From J084 sp964471405 (lineage in GTDB: Bacteria; Pseudomonadota; Alphaproteobacteria; Sphingomonadales; Rhodothalassiaceae): a stretch of DNA of 64,000 nucleotides. The notes under the pieces were generated by a model. It was not told the DNA's origin and ran no database searches. It was given only the letters and a program-made list of their open reading frames with translations. The number at the start of each line of letters is the position of its first letter. Positions within the stretch are counted from its first letter, which is position 1. Both the position numbers and the translations under genes were made by a program. Where the stretch lies: the NCBI GenBank assembly GCA_964471405.1, contig CAYYGH010000001.1:1-64000 (forward strand), read 5' to 3'. This document shows positions 16,638 to 26,796 of the stretch, in pieces.

Positions 16638-18338
16638 ATGGCGGATCGCAACATGGAGGCGGTGGAGGCCGGCCGCTTCGACTACATCATCGTCGGCGCG
16701 GGCTCGGCCGGTGCGGTGATCGCAGCTCGCCTGTCCGAGAAGCCGGACAACCGCGTGCTGCTCCTGGAGGCAGGGCCGGCTGACCGCAGTCCCTTCTTTC
16801 ACATGCCGCTGGGCTATGCCGAAACGCTCAAGTCCACCCGCTACAACTGGCAATTTCCCACCGCACCCGATCCGGGCACGCAAGGGCGCGTTCACAAATG
16901 GCCCCGGGGCAAGGCCCTTGGCGGGTCCTCCTCGATCAATGCGATGATCTACATCCGGGGCAACCCCGGTGACTATGACGCCTGGCGCCAGCTCGGTTGC
17001 GTGGGCTGGGGGGCCGAGGATGTGCTGCCCTATTTCAAGCGCGCGGAAGACTATGAGCATGGAGCCGTGCCCGGTCACGGCGTAGGCGGGCCGCTGCCCG
17101 TGCGCGAGCCGGCCTATGTGCATCCCTTCTCGCCCGTTATTCTGGAAGCCTTCGCCCAGGCGGGCATTCCGCGTCGCGATGATTTCAATGTGGGCGAGCA
17201 GGAAGGCGCCGGCTTGTGCCAGTTCACCATTGCGCGCGGCCGGCGGGCCTCTACCGCGCAGACATACCTCAAGCAGGCGCGCGGCCGGCCCAATCTGGCG
17301 ATCGTGACCGAGGCCCTGGCCCGGCGGGTGGTGATCGAGAACGGCCGGGCCGTGGGGGTGGAGTATCAGCGCAAGGGCCGGCGCCATCTGGCGCGGGCCG
17401 AGGGTGAGGTGATTCTCTGCGGTGGTGCCGTCAATTCTCCCCAGCTGCTGGAGCTTTCCGGAATCGGCGATGCCGAGCGGCTGCAGGCGCTGGGCATTCC
17501 CGTCGTCCGGCACCTGCCGGGGGTGGGAGAGAATCTGCAGGATCACTTCAGCGTGGGCCTGTCCTGGGCGTTGAAGCCTGGAACCCCCTCCATCAATGCG
17601 GATGTCCGCGGTCTGGGGCTCTTGCGCGCCATGATCCGCTATCTGCTGCGCCATGACGGGGTCATGGCGGTGGGGCCGGCCCATGTGACGGCCTTCGCCC
17701 GCACGCGCGAGGATCTGCTGTGGCCGGACGTGCAATACCACGCAACACCGGCCAGTCTGGACGCCGAAGCCTATCAGCGCAACGAGCTCGTCTTCCACAA
17801 GGAGCCGGGGGTGACGGTGGCGGTCTGCGTGTTGCGGCCGGAATCGCGGGGCAGCATTCACGCCGTCAGTGCGGACCCGGAGGTCTATCCCGAGATCCGC
17901 CCCAACTACCTGGCTGCGGAAAGCGACGGGACGGCCACTGTCGCCGGCCTCAAGCTTCTGCGTCGGGTGTTTTCGATGCCGGCGATCACGCCCTACATCG
18001 ATCATGAGCGCGAACCGGGAGCCCAGGCACGCAGTGACGAGGAGCTGCTCGCACTCGCCCGGCGCATGGGCACCACGATCTACCATCCCGTGGGCACCTG
18101 CGCGATGGGCCGGGCCGAGGACGAGATGAGCGTTCTCACCCCCGATCTCAAGGTCAAGGGCGTGGCCGGCCTGCGGGTTGCGGACGCCTCGATCATGCCG
18201 CGGCTGGTCTCCGGCAATACCAATGCTCCCGCAATCATGATCGGCGAGAAGGCGGCCGACCTGATCCTCGGGCGCGAACCCCCCGCCGGCGAGCCCTGGC
18301 CGGAGGATCCCCGCAGACGGCGTCCGGCCGCCGCCTGA
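16638..18338 (+). CDS. GMC-family FAD oxidoreductase (choline dehydrogenase-like)
   Basis: A 566-residue FAD enzyme that oxidises an alcohol. The N-terminal Rossmann motif YIIVGAGSAGAVIAARLSE is followed by KALGGSSSINAMIYIRG and the GMC signature 2, PQLLELSGIGD. The catalytic histidine lies in YHPVGTCAMG and the paired Asn in SGNTNAPAIMIGEK. The start at 16638 is preferred because GGGAGG lies about eight bases before it; an ATG six bases earlier is too close. Length fits the choline/glucose-methanol-choline family. No betaine genes are nearby, so choline itself should not be assumed. No signal peptide, hence cytoplasmic. Confidence 0.94.
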   Translation: MADRNMEAVEAGRFDYIIVGAGSAGAVIAARLSEKPDNRVLLLEAGPADRSPFFHMPLGYAETLKSTRYNWQFPTAPDPGTQGRVHKWPRGKALGGSSSINAMIYIRGNPGDYDAWRQLGCVGWGAEDVLPYFKRAEDYEHGAVPGHGVGGPLPVREPAYVHPFSPVILEAFAQAGIPRRDDFNVGEQEGAGLCQFTIARGRRASTAQTYLKQARGRPNLAIVTEALARRVVIENGRAVGVEYQRKGRRHLARAEGEVILCGGAVNSPQLLELSGIGDAERLQALGIPVVRHLPGVGENLQDHFSVGLSWALKPGTPSINADVRGLGLLRAMIRYLLRHDGVMAVGPAHVTAFARTREDLLWPDVQYHATPASLDAEAYQRNELVFHKEPGVTVAVCVLRPESRGSIHAVSADPEVYPEIRPNYLAAESDGTATVAGLKLLRRVFSMPAITPYIDHEREPGAQARSDEELLALARRMGTTIYHPVGTCAMGRAEDEMSVLTPDLKVKGVAGLRVADASIMPRLVSGNTNAPAIMIGEKAADLILGREPPAGEPWPEDPRRRRPAAA

Positions 18339-18431
18339 CTTTTTCGCAGCCTCCCGGTGGTCCGTGGTTGACCGGCATTCCAAATTGCCGGATACTTGCC
18401 TTTCCTAGCAACCCGAATACGGAGACTATCC

Positions 18432-18866
18432 TTGACGACTGCATCACCCGGGGACACGGTCCGCGTCCATTATACCGGCAAACTGGAAGACGGGCAGACC
18501 TTCGACTCATCGGCCGGTGGCGAGCCCATCGCCTTTCAGCTCGGTGCGGGACAGGTGATTCCCGGTTTCGAGGAAGCCGTCGTCGGCATGGCGCCCGGCG
18601 AACGCAAGACGGTGACCCTCGATCCCGACCAGGCCTATGGCGAACACCGCGACGATCTGGTGTTCACCGTGCCGCGGACCCAGTTTCCCGAGGACATGAC
18701 GCTGGAAGAAGGCTTGCGGGTCACGGCGACGACCCAGTCCGGCCAGCAGATCGACATGACGGTGGTGAAATTGGCGGACGACGCGGTCACGCTGGACGCC
18801 AACCACCCTCTGGCCGGCAAGACTCTCGTTTTTGATATCGAGCTGGTCGAGATCGCCGCGGCCTGA
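18432..18866 (+). CDS. SlyD-like FKBP-type peptidyl-prolyl isomerase
   Basis: A 144-residue folding helper. It has the FKBP start VRVHYTGKLEDGQTFDSS and the FKBP segment QLGAGQVIPGFEEAVVGM, and the insert-in-flap chaperone domain starting near YGEHRDDLVF, then returns to FKBP at NHPLAGKTLVFDIELVEI. The His/Cys-rich metal-binding tail of E. coli SlyD is absent. A TTG start at 18432 is chosen because GGAG lies seven bases upstream and it places the isomerase domain right at the N-terminus. Cytoplasmic. A G-C-rich hairpin (CACGCGGATGCC / GGCATCTGCGTG, 18898-18926) follows the gene. Confidence 0.93.
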   Translation: MTTASPGDTVRVHYTGKLEDGQTFDSSAGGEPIAFQLGAGQVIPGFEEAVVGMAPGERKTVTLDPDQAYGEHRDDLVFTVPRTQFPEDMTLEEGLRVTATTQSGQQIDMTVVKLADDAVTLDANHPLAGKTLVFDIELVEIAAA

Positions 18867-19373
18867 CCAGGCGTCCATCGCGAGCAGGCGGATGAGGCAC
18901 GCGGATGCCGGGAAGGCATCTGCGTGGAGGGTATTGCTGCGCCTGCTCTCCTTCCCGCGAGGATTGGGAGGTGCGCACGCCTCTCATGCCTTGGCAAAGG
19001 AGCTGGGGAGCAACGGCGTGGGCGAATCTTTCTGCCCCCCCATGACCGTGGGCGAGAGGGAAGGTGCGCCCCTTGCGGGACAGCTTCTTGCAGGCAGGGT
19101 GCGCCCATTCATTCCTCGACGGGAGGGCGTCTGAGCGCTCCGCGTCCGTCCTTCGGCATTTGCAGGGCTGGTGGCGGATCCTTCCTCTCGTCATCCGCCG
19201 GCAGATGCGGTGAAGTCATCCGGGAAAAGGAGGCAGGCGGCACAGCCGCGGCTTTGCCCTTCCTCCCCCTCTTGCAGGAGGATGGATCCCCCTTCCTCGA
19301 TCGGGAGGGCCGCAGGCGGATCATGACTGCTCTTGCGCGCAGCCGGGCGGATCTCCGCGCTTCCGGATCCGGT
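18867..19373. other. 507-base intergenic region with hairpin and degraded repeat
   Basis: No gene. It contains a 12-pair hairpin with loop GGGAA at 18898-18926, likely the 3' structure of the upstream isomerase transcript, and a degenerate member of the CGTCATCCGCCG repeat family at about 19173-19326. Confidence 0.6.
19173..19326. repeat. Degenerate compound palindromic repeat, copy C
   Basis: CGTCATCCGCCG at 19189-19200 is identical to the 12-base end of copies A and B. It is preceded by GGCGGAT, which pairs with ATCCGCC. The opposite end is only recognisable as GGCGGATCATGAC (about 19314-19326), a mutated GCGAATGACG. I read this as an eroded third copy. Confidence 0.4.
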
Positions 19374-20030
19374 TCACGGCTCGCCGCAGGCGCTGCGATA
19401 GGCCTGCATGATGGCCTCGCGGGCCGTTTCCGAGATTTCCGTACGCAGCAGCAGCCGCTCAAGAATGGTGATTCCGCCATCTTCGATGAAGGCGGCGACC
19501 ATTTCGATGTCGACAGCAAGGTCAACGGCAGCCGCCAGGGCTGCGAAAAAGACCCGCGAACTGCCCAGAGCCGCATGATTGAGCAGCGTGTCGGCATCGA
19601 GCAGGCCGTGGGTCTTGCGTTCTGTGAAATAGGCGAGAAGGGCGTCATCATCGGCCGCTTCCAGCAGCGAGAGAACCACGCGGGCACGCGCCTCGCTGGC
19701 CAGATATCCCGTCATGTCGATCGGCACCCCGCTCTTGTCGCTGAGCAGGATGGCAAGATGCTCGGCAAGCCGGCCGATCCGCTCCGCCTGCCGGCCGAGG
19801 GGGCTCTGCCAGGCCGGAGATCGTTTTTCCGGCGCCTCGTCCGGTGGCAGCGTGATGGCATCAGGAGAAGGAAGCGTATCGAGGGCCGCGGCCAGGGCCT
19901 GCCGACGGGCGGGTGAGAGGTAGTCGGCCGTCTCCACCAGCTGGCGGAGCATGGCCAGAAGCCGCGTGACGAGCTCCTCCTCCTCGCCCCGTGTCAAGGC
20001 GGATGAATCTGGCAGACCCTCCTCAGACAC
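19374..20030 (-). CDS. Unknown helical protein
   Basis: A 218-residue soluble protein made almost entirely of predicted helices, with a Pro-rich hinge (LPSPDAITLPPDEAPEKRSP) in the middle. The C-terminal half (YLASEARARVVLSLLEAADDDALLAYF through GGITILERLLLRTEIS) looks like short helical repeats of the HEAT/DUF2336 kind, but I cannot assign a family. A GTG start at 20030 is chosen because GGGAAAGGG lies six bases before it; longer frames overlap the upstream gene. It is on the same strand as the glycosyltransferase/ArsM set, 91 bases after the stop of the last glycosyltransferase. Confidence 0.7.
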   Translation of the reverse strand: MSEEGLPDSSALTRGEEEELVTRLLAMLRQLVETADYLSPARRQALAAALDTLPSPDAITLPPDEAPEKRSPAWQSPLGRQAERIGRLAEHLAILLSDKSGVPIDMTGYLASEARARVVLSLLEAADDDALLAYFTERKTHGLLDADTLLNHAALGSSRVFFAALAAAVDLAVDIEMVAAFIEDGGITILERLLLRTEISETAREAIMQAYRSACGEP

Positions 20031-20121
20031 GCGGAACCCTTTCCCGATCTGCTGCCGGTCGCCCTCATGTAAACCAAGGGGGAAGAGCGAACAAGCATGG
20101 TGTGGTTCGGGGAAGGCGGCA

Positions 20122-20865
20122 TCAGTCAACCGGCGAGGGCCGGCGGGCCGGATGATCCTCACCATGGAGCACCGCCTTCATCCATAACCGCAGGGCCCGC
20201 TGGGCGGCCGTCTGCCGGGCGGTCTCGGGCCATTCGGCCTCCACGGCCTCCAGATCGGCCGCATGATCGACGTCATGGAGCGTGCGCAGCAGGGCGGGAG
20301 CCGGGATGCCGGCACGGGCCGCCGCCGTGATGAGGGCTTCCCGAACGCGCCCTGATCCCCCGTCATGGTGGCGATCGAAGGGAGCGGCCTGCCAGACGGC
20401 AGGTGGCAGCACGATCCGGCTTCCCAGACACCAGAAACCGCCATCGGCCGCCGGTCCGATCACCCAGTCCCGACGGTGGAGGGCCGCGGCGGCCGCCTCC
20501 AGATCGGCCCTGGTGATCTGGGGGCTGTCGGCTCCGATCATCAGCGCGCGCCCGTGAACGGTCACCAGCGCCTGCAGGACCCGGTGAAGACGCTGCGCCA
20601 GATTCCCGCCGCCACTGTAGCGGGCGGGAAAATCCCGCCACAGGGGATTGCCGCACCCGGCACGCTCCGCCACCACGAAGCGCGCCTGCCAGTGGGGATG
20701 GGCGGCCAGAAAGCCGTGCACGGTTTCAGCCGTGGCGCGCACGGCCTGCCGATAGAAGGCCAGGGCCTTCTCGGCACCGATCTCGCCGGCAAGCCGGCTT
20801 TTGACAGCGGACAGCCCCGGCGTCTTGACGAAGATGGCAATCACGCCGCCGCTCATGGTGATCAT
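20122..20865 (-). CDS. TIGR04282-type glycosyltransferase (rSAM-associated transferase 1, DUF2064)
   Basis: A 247-residue nucleotidyl/glycosyl-transferase-like protein. The start IAIFVKTPGLSAVKSRLAGEIG is the family signature, followed by the metal-binding acidic site in LMIGADSPQIT and GPAADGGFWCLG. The family is often encoded beside TIGR04283 transferases and radical-SAM or arsenic/selenium-related genes. The start ATG overlaps the stop of the neighbouring glycosyltransferase (ATGA), so they are made together. The precise sugar donor and acceptor are unknown. Confidence 0.88.
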   Translation of the reverse strand: MITMSGGVIAIFVKTPGLSAVKSRLAGEIGAEKALAFYRQAVRATAETVHGFLAAHPHWQARFVVAERAGCGNPLWRDFPARYSGGGNLAQRLHRVLQALVTVHGRALMIGADSPQITRADLEAAAAALHRRDWVIGPAADGGFWCLGSRIVLPPAVWQAAPFDRHHDGGSGRVREALITAAARAGIPAPALLRTLHDVDHAADLEAVEAEWPETARQTAAQRALRLWMKAVLHGEDHPARRPSPVD

Positions 20866-21581
20866 GCTCCCGCCCGGACCAGACCCAGCCGCCGGCCCAG
20901 CAGGCTCCAGGCGAAGGGCAGGGCCTGCCGGATCCACAGATACTGCCGCCATGCCGTCAGCCGCAGCCAGCCCCGCTCACGATAGCCCCGCGCGCTGGTC
21001 ACGAGAGGGACCGGAATGCGCCGCACGGGGATGCCGGCCAGATGGGCCCGCCAGACGAAGACATGATCCTCCCCATAAGCGACGTCTTCCGGAAATCCGC
21101 CAAGCTGCGCCCAGATCGCCCGGGAAACGGCCAGCCCCTGATCGCCGAAGGGAAGGCCGAGCAGCCGCGCGCGTGCATTCCCGCCCCAGGCGTTGAGCCG
21201 CATGAGCGCCGGACCGTCACGGCCGAAGGCCAGATCGAAGAAGAACAGACTTGCCGGCGCGCGCGCAAAGGCGGCGAGCAGATGCCGAAGATGGGTGGCC
21301 TCGACCGTGCAGTCCGCATGCAGGAACCACAGCAGGGGCGTGCGGGCCGCCCGGGCGCCGGCATTGAGGCTGCGGGCGCGCGAGCCCTCCGCACGGCCCA
21401 TGACGGTCAGATCGGGCGAGATCGCCTGCAACCGCTCCCGGAGCCGCCGGAAGGCCTGCTCGTCACCCGGTGCGACCGGGACGATCACCGTCAGCTCGCA
21501 AGGATGCACGGATGCGGCTTCCATGTTCGCGGAGTCCGGCCGCAAACGGCCCGACCCGGGCGGGTGGTCAGCAGCAGCCAC
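20862..21581 (-). CDS. TIGR04283-type family 2 glycosyltransferase (rSAM-associated transferase 2)
   Basis: A family-2 glycosyltransferase of 239 residues. It shows the GT-A strand ELTVIVPVAPGDEQ, the site EGSRARSLNAGARAARTPLL, a DXD-like WFLHADCTV, the acceptor segment GNARARLLGLPFGDQGLAVS, and GGFPEDVAYGEDHVFVWRA. The set matches the TIGR04283 group known from arsenosugar-type loci. The best start is the GTG at 21581, preceded by GAGG, so the gene begins 14 bases inside the end of the arsM-like gene; an ATG at 21524 is the alternative but has no ribosome site. It overlaps the downstream transferase by ATGA. Confidence 0.88.
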   Translation of the reverse strand: MAAADHPPGSGRLRPDSANMEAASVHPCELTVIVPVAPGDEQAFRRLRERLQAISPDLTVMGRAEGSRARSLNAGARAARTPLLWFLHADCTVEATHLRHLLAAFARAPASLFFFDLAFGRDGPALMRLNAWGGNARARLLGLPFGDQGLAVSRAIWAQLGGFPEDVAYGEDHVFVWRAHLAGIPVRRIPVPLVTSARGYRERGWLRLTAWRQYLWIRQALPFAWSLLGRRLGLVRAGA

Positions 21582-22677
21582 CTGGCGCCTCGTCGGCGGA
21601 TGGTGAGCGATCGGCCTCCCGACAGGGAAACAGACCGTAGTGGCGGCTGCGATCCCCGATCACCGTGAAGTGGGGAGCATAACGGGTCTCGGCCAGCATG
21701 GCCGCCGTGTTCCCGCAGACGGGAACCGCCCGCCCCGTCTCGAAGAGATGGTGATCATCCAGCATGAAGGCATGAGGATGATGGGGAATGCTGCCGTGAT
21801 AGCGGGCGACCTGGCCATAGTCTTCACAGCGATCCTCAAGCGGGAGCTTGAAGGCGCGGATTGTCATCGAAAAGAAGGGAATCGGCCCCAGGCGCTCCGC
21901 CAGCTCCGGATCCTCGATGGTCACCGGCCGGGCATTGACCACACGATAGTCCGCACAGCCGAGCTCCGCCAGCAGCCGACGGAAATCCTCCAGATAAAGG
22001 GCACCTCCCAGACACTCTCCCACCAGGACGGGATCCTTGGCCAGGGACTCGGGCAGCCGCCGGCCGGCGAAGATGTCCGCAAAATACAGCTCGCCACCGG
22101 GCTTGAGCACGCGGAAGATTTCGGAAAAGACGGCGCGCTTGTCGGCAGACAGATTGATCACGCAGTTCGAGACCACGACATCGACACTGTCATCCGCGAT
22201 ACCGGCGGCGGCCAGATCCTCGATCAGCCCCTTCACGAAGCGCACATTGGGTGTCGCATAGCCGAAGCGATCCATGTGCCAGGCGACATAGTGATTGGCC
22301 ACCTGGAGCTGGGAATCCGTCATGTCGATGCCGATCACCCGCCCGTCGGGACCGACCAGCTGGGCGAGCAGATAGGAGTCACGGCCCGCGCCACAGCCCA
22401 GATCGACAACCGTGCAGCCCTCAAGAAGCGGCGGAATCGGCGAGCCGCAGCCATAAAAGCGGGCCTGAACCTCTTCATGAACATGGGCGAGCAGGGCCTG
22501 CAGATACCGTGGCATGGCATCCGTCGGGCAGCAGGCACTCGTCTTCAGGTCGGCGCTGGTCTGGAGAGTCTTGCCATAATATTCCTGCACGAGCTCCCGG
22601 CGATCCTGCGCGGCGGTTTCCGGCCGCGCAGCTTCCGGGACCGCCGGCGTGGCACTGCCATCCGCACCCATCCGCAT
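21568..22677 (-). CDS. arsM: ArsM-like arsenite S-adenosylmethionine methyltransferase
   Basis: A 369-residue class I methyltransferase. It starts with the ArsM-type segment VQEYYGKTLQTSADLKTSAC followed by Cys-Pro, then SAM motif I VVDLGCGAGRDSYLLAQLVG, the substrate region VVVSNCVINLSADK with a conserved Cys, and FRVLKPGGELYFADIF. ArsM enzymes methylate As(III) bound to cysteines. The C-terminus ends GGCC, a vicinal pair typical of metalloid-binding tails. The start is fixed by GAGGAAAGGA directly before ATG 22677. It leads a coupled unit with two glycosyltransferases. No arsenic regulator, pump or radical-SAM partner is within the window, so the pathway is incomplete here. Confidence 0.85.
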   Translation of the reverse strand: MRMGADGSATPAVPEAARPETAAQDRRELVQEYYGKTLQTSADLKTSACCPTDAMPRYLQALLAHVHEEVQARFYGCGSPIPPLLEGCTVVDLGCGAGRDSYLLAQLVGPDGRVIGIDMTDSQLQVANHYVAWHMDRFGYATPNVRFVKGLIEDLAAAGIADDSVDVVVSNCVINLSADKRAVFSEIFRVLKPGGELYFADIFAGRRLPESLAKDPVLVGECLGGALYLEDFRRLLAELGCADYRVVNARPVTIEDPELAERLGPIPFFSMTIRAFKLPLEDRCEDYGQVARYHGSIPHHPHAFMLDDHHLFETGRAVPVCGNTAAMLAETRYAPHFTVIGDRSRHYGLFPCREADRSPSADEAPGGCC

Positions 22678-22879
22678 TCCTTTCCTCTTGCCCGCACCAC
22701 CACCGTCTTCCGCCATCTTTCCATGGCGAACGGTGCGCATGATGATCACGTCCAAGCCTATCGAAGGCAGGAAGCGGTTTGAAGGGGCGGACCGGCCACG
22801 TCTCTTCACAATTTCGTGAGCGGGCGGTCCATCTTCGCCCACCCCGGGCGGATGGGGAATGCGGAGGCTCGGGCCGCGC

Positions 22880-23248
22880 TCAGTCTTTCCTGTCCTCCTC
22901 GGGAGAAGAGGCCGCCATTTCGGCCTCGATCCGGCGCATGCTCCGGATGGCTTCCCGCACCCCGGTCGCGCCGCCGAAGATGAGCATGATGAACAGGAAC
23001 AGAGGCGTGGTCCGGGCCAGCTGGTCGATCATGTAGCCGATCACGCCGCCGACCGCAAAACCGGAGGCGACATCCGCGCTCAGACGCAGCGCCATCTGCA
23101 GGCCCAGCATGCGGCCGCCCCGCCCGGCGCGCAGCCGCATCCGCCCCCGGCCTTCGCGGGCGGCCTTGAGCGCGGCAATGCGTGCCCCCAGATCATCCGG
23201 GGTCTGGCCGGTGTCGGGATCCGGTGGCGGCTGGTGGTTCTGCTGCAT
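22880..23248 (-). CDS. atpI: AtpI-like ATP synthase accessory protein
   Basis: A 122-residue membrane protein. After a charged N-terminal part come two hydrophobic hairpin helices: MALRLSADVASGFAVGGVIGYMID and TPLFLFIMLIFGGATGVREA, the AtpI/AtpZ pattern, then an acidic tail. In this family it helps assemble the c-ring or supplies Mg2+ to F-type ATP synthase. In alphaproteobacteria it normally precedes atpB, but here the next gene on the strand is the arsM-like one 203 bases away and no ATP synthase genes are in view. It is divergent from queC. Confidence 0.82.
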   Translation of the reverse strand: MQQNHQPPPDPDTGQTPDDLGARIAALKAAREGRGRMRLRAGRGGRMLGLQMALRLSADVASGFAVGGVIGYMIDQLARTTPLFLFIMLIFGGATGVREAIRSMRRIEAEMAASSPEEDRKD

Positions 23249-23365
23249 GGGTGACCTGTTCGCATTCTGCCCGGGACGGCCCCATGATGCCAGAGCTTGC
23301 GCCTTGCCAGCAACCGCATCCGGAGGCTAGGGGAAAGCGGCCGGCAAGGGCGGCCGGGAAAGGCG

Positions 23366-24106
23366 ATGATGGCAACGGCTGCACGGGACAGGAAGAAGGC
23401 GCGTGAACGGGCTGCGGACAGGGGTGCCGTGCTCCTGCTGTCCGGCGGCCTCGATTCGGCGACCTGCGGGGCGATTGCGCAGGATGCGGGTTTCACGCTC
23501 CATGCCTTGAGCTTCCGCTACGGCCAGCGCCATGCGGCCGAGCTGGCGGCGGCGGCCCGGGTGGCGGAGCATCTCGGTGTCGCCGAGCATCTCGTGATCG
23601 ACATCGATCTCGCCGCCTTCGGAGGCAGTGCGCTGACCGATCCCGCCATCGCCGTGCCGAAGGGCCGCCAGCCGGAGGAGATGGCGTCCGGCATCCCGGT
23701 CACCTATGTGCCGGCCCGCAATACCGTCTTCCTGGCCTATGCGCTGGCGCTGGCGGAGGTGCGCGGGATCGGCGACATCTTCATCGGTGTCAATGCGGTG
23801 GACTTTTCCGGCTATCCGGACTGCCGCCCCGATTTCATCGGCGCCTTCGAGATGACGGCCAATCTTGCCACCCGCATGGGTCGCGAGCACCCCGGCAGCA
23901 TCCGCATCCACACGCCGCTGATCGCCATGACGAAGGCGGAGATCATCCGCACCGGCACCGAGCTCGGCATCGACTACGGCCTGACCGTATCCTGCTACGA
24001 GGCTGATGAGGCCGGACGCGCCTGCGGGGCGTGTGATGCCTGCATCCTGCGACGCGAGGGCTTTCGTGAGGCCGGCATCCCGGATCCCACCCGCTATCGC
24101 GACTGA
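23366..24106 (+). CDS. queC: 7-cyano-7-deazaguanine synthase
   Basis: Converts 7-carboxy-7-deazaguanine to preQ0 with ATP and ammonia in the queuosine pathway. The 246-residue protein has the PP-loop AVLLLSGGLDSATCGAIA, the segment VYVPARNTVFLAYALALAE in family form (PVTYVPARNT), and the zinc site with Cys in VSCYEADEAGRACGACDAC. Two tandem ATGs (23366 and 23369) follow GGGAAAGG; either may be used. It is 15 bases upstream of queE, which makes its substrate, so the two form an operon. queD and queF are not in the window. Confidence 0.96.
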   Translation: MMATAARDRKKARERAADRGAVLLLSGGLDSATCGAIAQDAGFTLHALSFRYGQRHAAELAAAARVAEHLGVAEHLVIDIDLAAFGGSALTDPAIAVPKGRQPEEMASGIPVTYVPARNTVFLAYALALAEVRGIGDIFIGVNAVDFSGYPDCRPDFIGAFEMTANLATRMGREHPGSIRIHTPLIAMTKAEIIRTGTELGIDYGLTVSCYEADEAGRACGACDACILRREGFREAGIPDPTRYRD

Positions 24107-24121
24107 TCGGGACGGATCGAG

Positions 24122-24775
24122 ATGGCCCGCAGCTACACGGTCAAGGAGATCTACAAGACGCTCCAGGGCGAAGGCGCCCAGACCGGGCGTGTGGCCGTCT
24201 TCTGCCGCTTTGCCGGCTGCAACCTGTGGTCGGGCCGCGAGGCGGACCGGTCGTCCGCCGTCTGCCGCTTCTGCGACACGGATTTCGTCGGTACCGACGG
24301 AGCCGGCGGCGGGCGCTTCGCCTCACCCCAGGCGCTGGCCGCGGCCATCGCCCGCTGCTGGGAAGAGGACTGCGCAGCGGGAGGAGAGGCCGAGCCGCTT
24401 GTCGTGATGACGGGGGGCGAGCCCCTGCTGCAGCTTGACGAGGCCCTGATCGCCGCACTGCATGCCCGCGGTTTTGCGATCGCGGTCGAGACCAACGGCA
24501 CCATCGCAGCCCCCGCAGGCATCGACTGGCTCACCGTCAGCCCCAAGGCCGGCGCTCCCTTCGTCCAGCGTTCAGGTGACGAGCTGAAGCTCGTCTTCCC
24601 GCAGGAGGGGATGGACCCGGCAGCCTTCCTGGATCTGCCCTTCCGCCACTTCTTCCTGCAGCCCATGGACGGGCCGCGGCGCGCCGAGAACACCGCCGCC
24701 GCCATCGCCTACTGCCGGGCGCATCCGCGCTGGCGCCTGTCATTGCAGACGCACAAGCTCATAGGCATTCCCTGA
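24122..24775 (+). CDS. queE: 7-carboxy-7-deazaguanine synthase (radical SAM)
   Basis: A radical SAM enzyme that ring-contracts 6-carboxytetrahydropterin to 7-carboxy-7-deazaguanine. The 217-residue sequence starts SYTVKEIYKTLQGEGAQTGR. Its cluster motif is the expanded CX14CX2C form (CNLWSG...VCRFCDTDF), typical of proteobacterial QueE and different from plain CX3CX2C. VVMTGGEPLLQLD and VETNGT follow, then SPKAG. It directly follows queC and precedes lepA by 65 bases. Confidence 0.96.
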   Translation: MARSYTVKEIYKTLQGEGAQTGRVAVFCRFAGCNLWSGREADRSSAVCRFCDTDFVGTDGAGGGRFASPQALAAAIARCWEEDCAAGGEAEPLVVMTGGEPLLQLDEALIAALHARGFAIAVETNGTIAAPAGIDWLTVSPKAGAPFVQRSGDELKLVFPQEGMDPAAFLDLPFRHFFLQPMDGPRRAENTAAAIAYCRAHPRWRLSLQTHKLIGIP

Positions 24776-24840
24776 AGAAAGGGCCGGCGCATCCGATTCC
24801 CTCTTGGCCCATGCGGCCGTGCTCCGCTATGGAGCGCGCC

Positions 24841-26640
<1,800 letters not shown>

Positions 26641-26676
26641 GCGTATTGTCGCAGGGCGACACCCATTCCCGCCGCT

Positions 26677-26691
26677 TTAGCTGTTCATTAA
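26677..26691 (+). promoter_or_regulatory. CtrA-like box upstream of chemoreceptor
   Basis: TTAG-N7-TTAA followed by CG, one mismatch from the TTAA-N7-TTAA half-site pair bound by the alphaproteobacterial cell-cycle regulator CtrA. It sits 105 bases before the GTG start of the chemoreceptor, in the only AT-rich part of the lepA-MCP gap. CtrA control of motility genes is known in the class; binding here is inference. Confidence 0.35.
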
Positions 26692-26796
26692 CGCTTCTTT
26701 CCTAGCGTCCCGTATTGGAGCAATCCGCAACGGGCATCCTCGGGTCGGGGGTGCAGCATGGTCGTGCAAGAGGGCAGCTTCAAAAGGAGCGGGATC

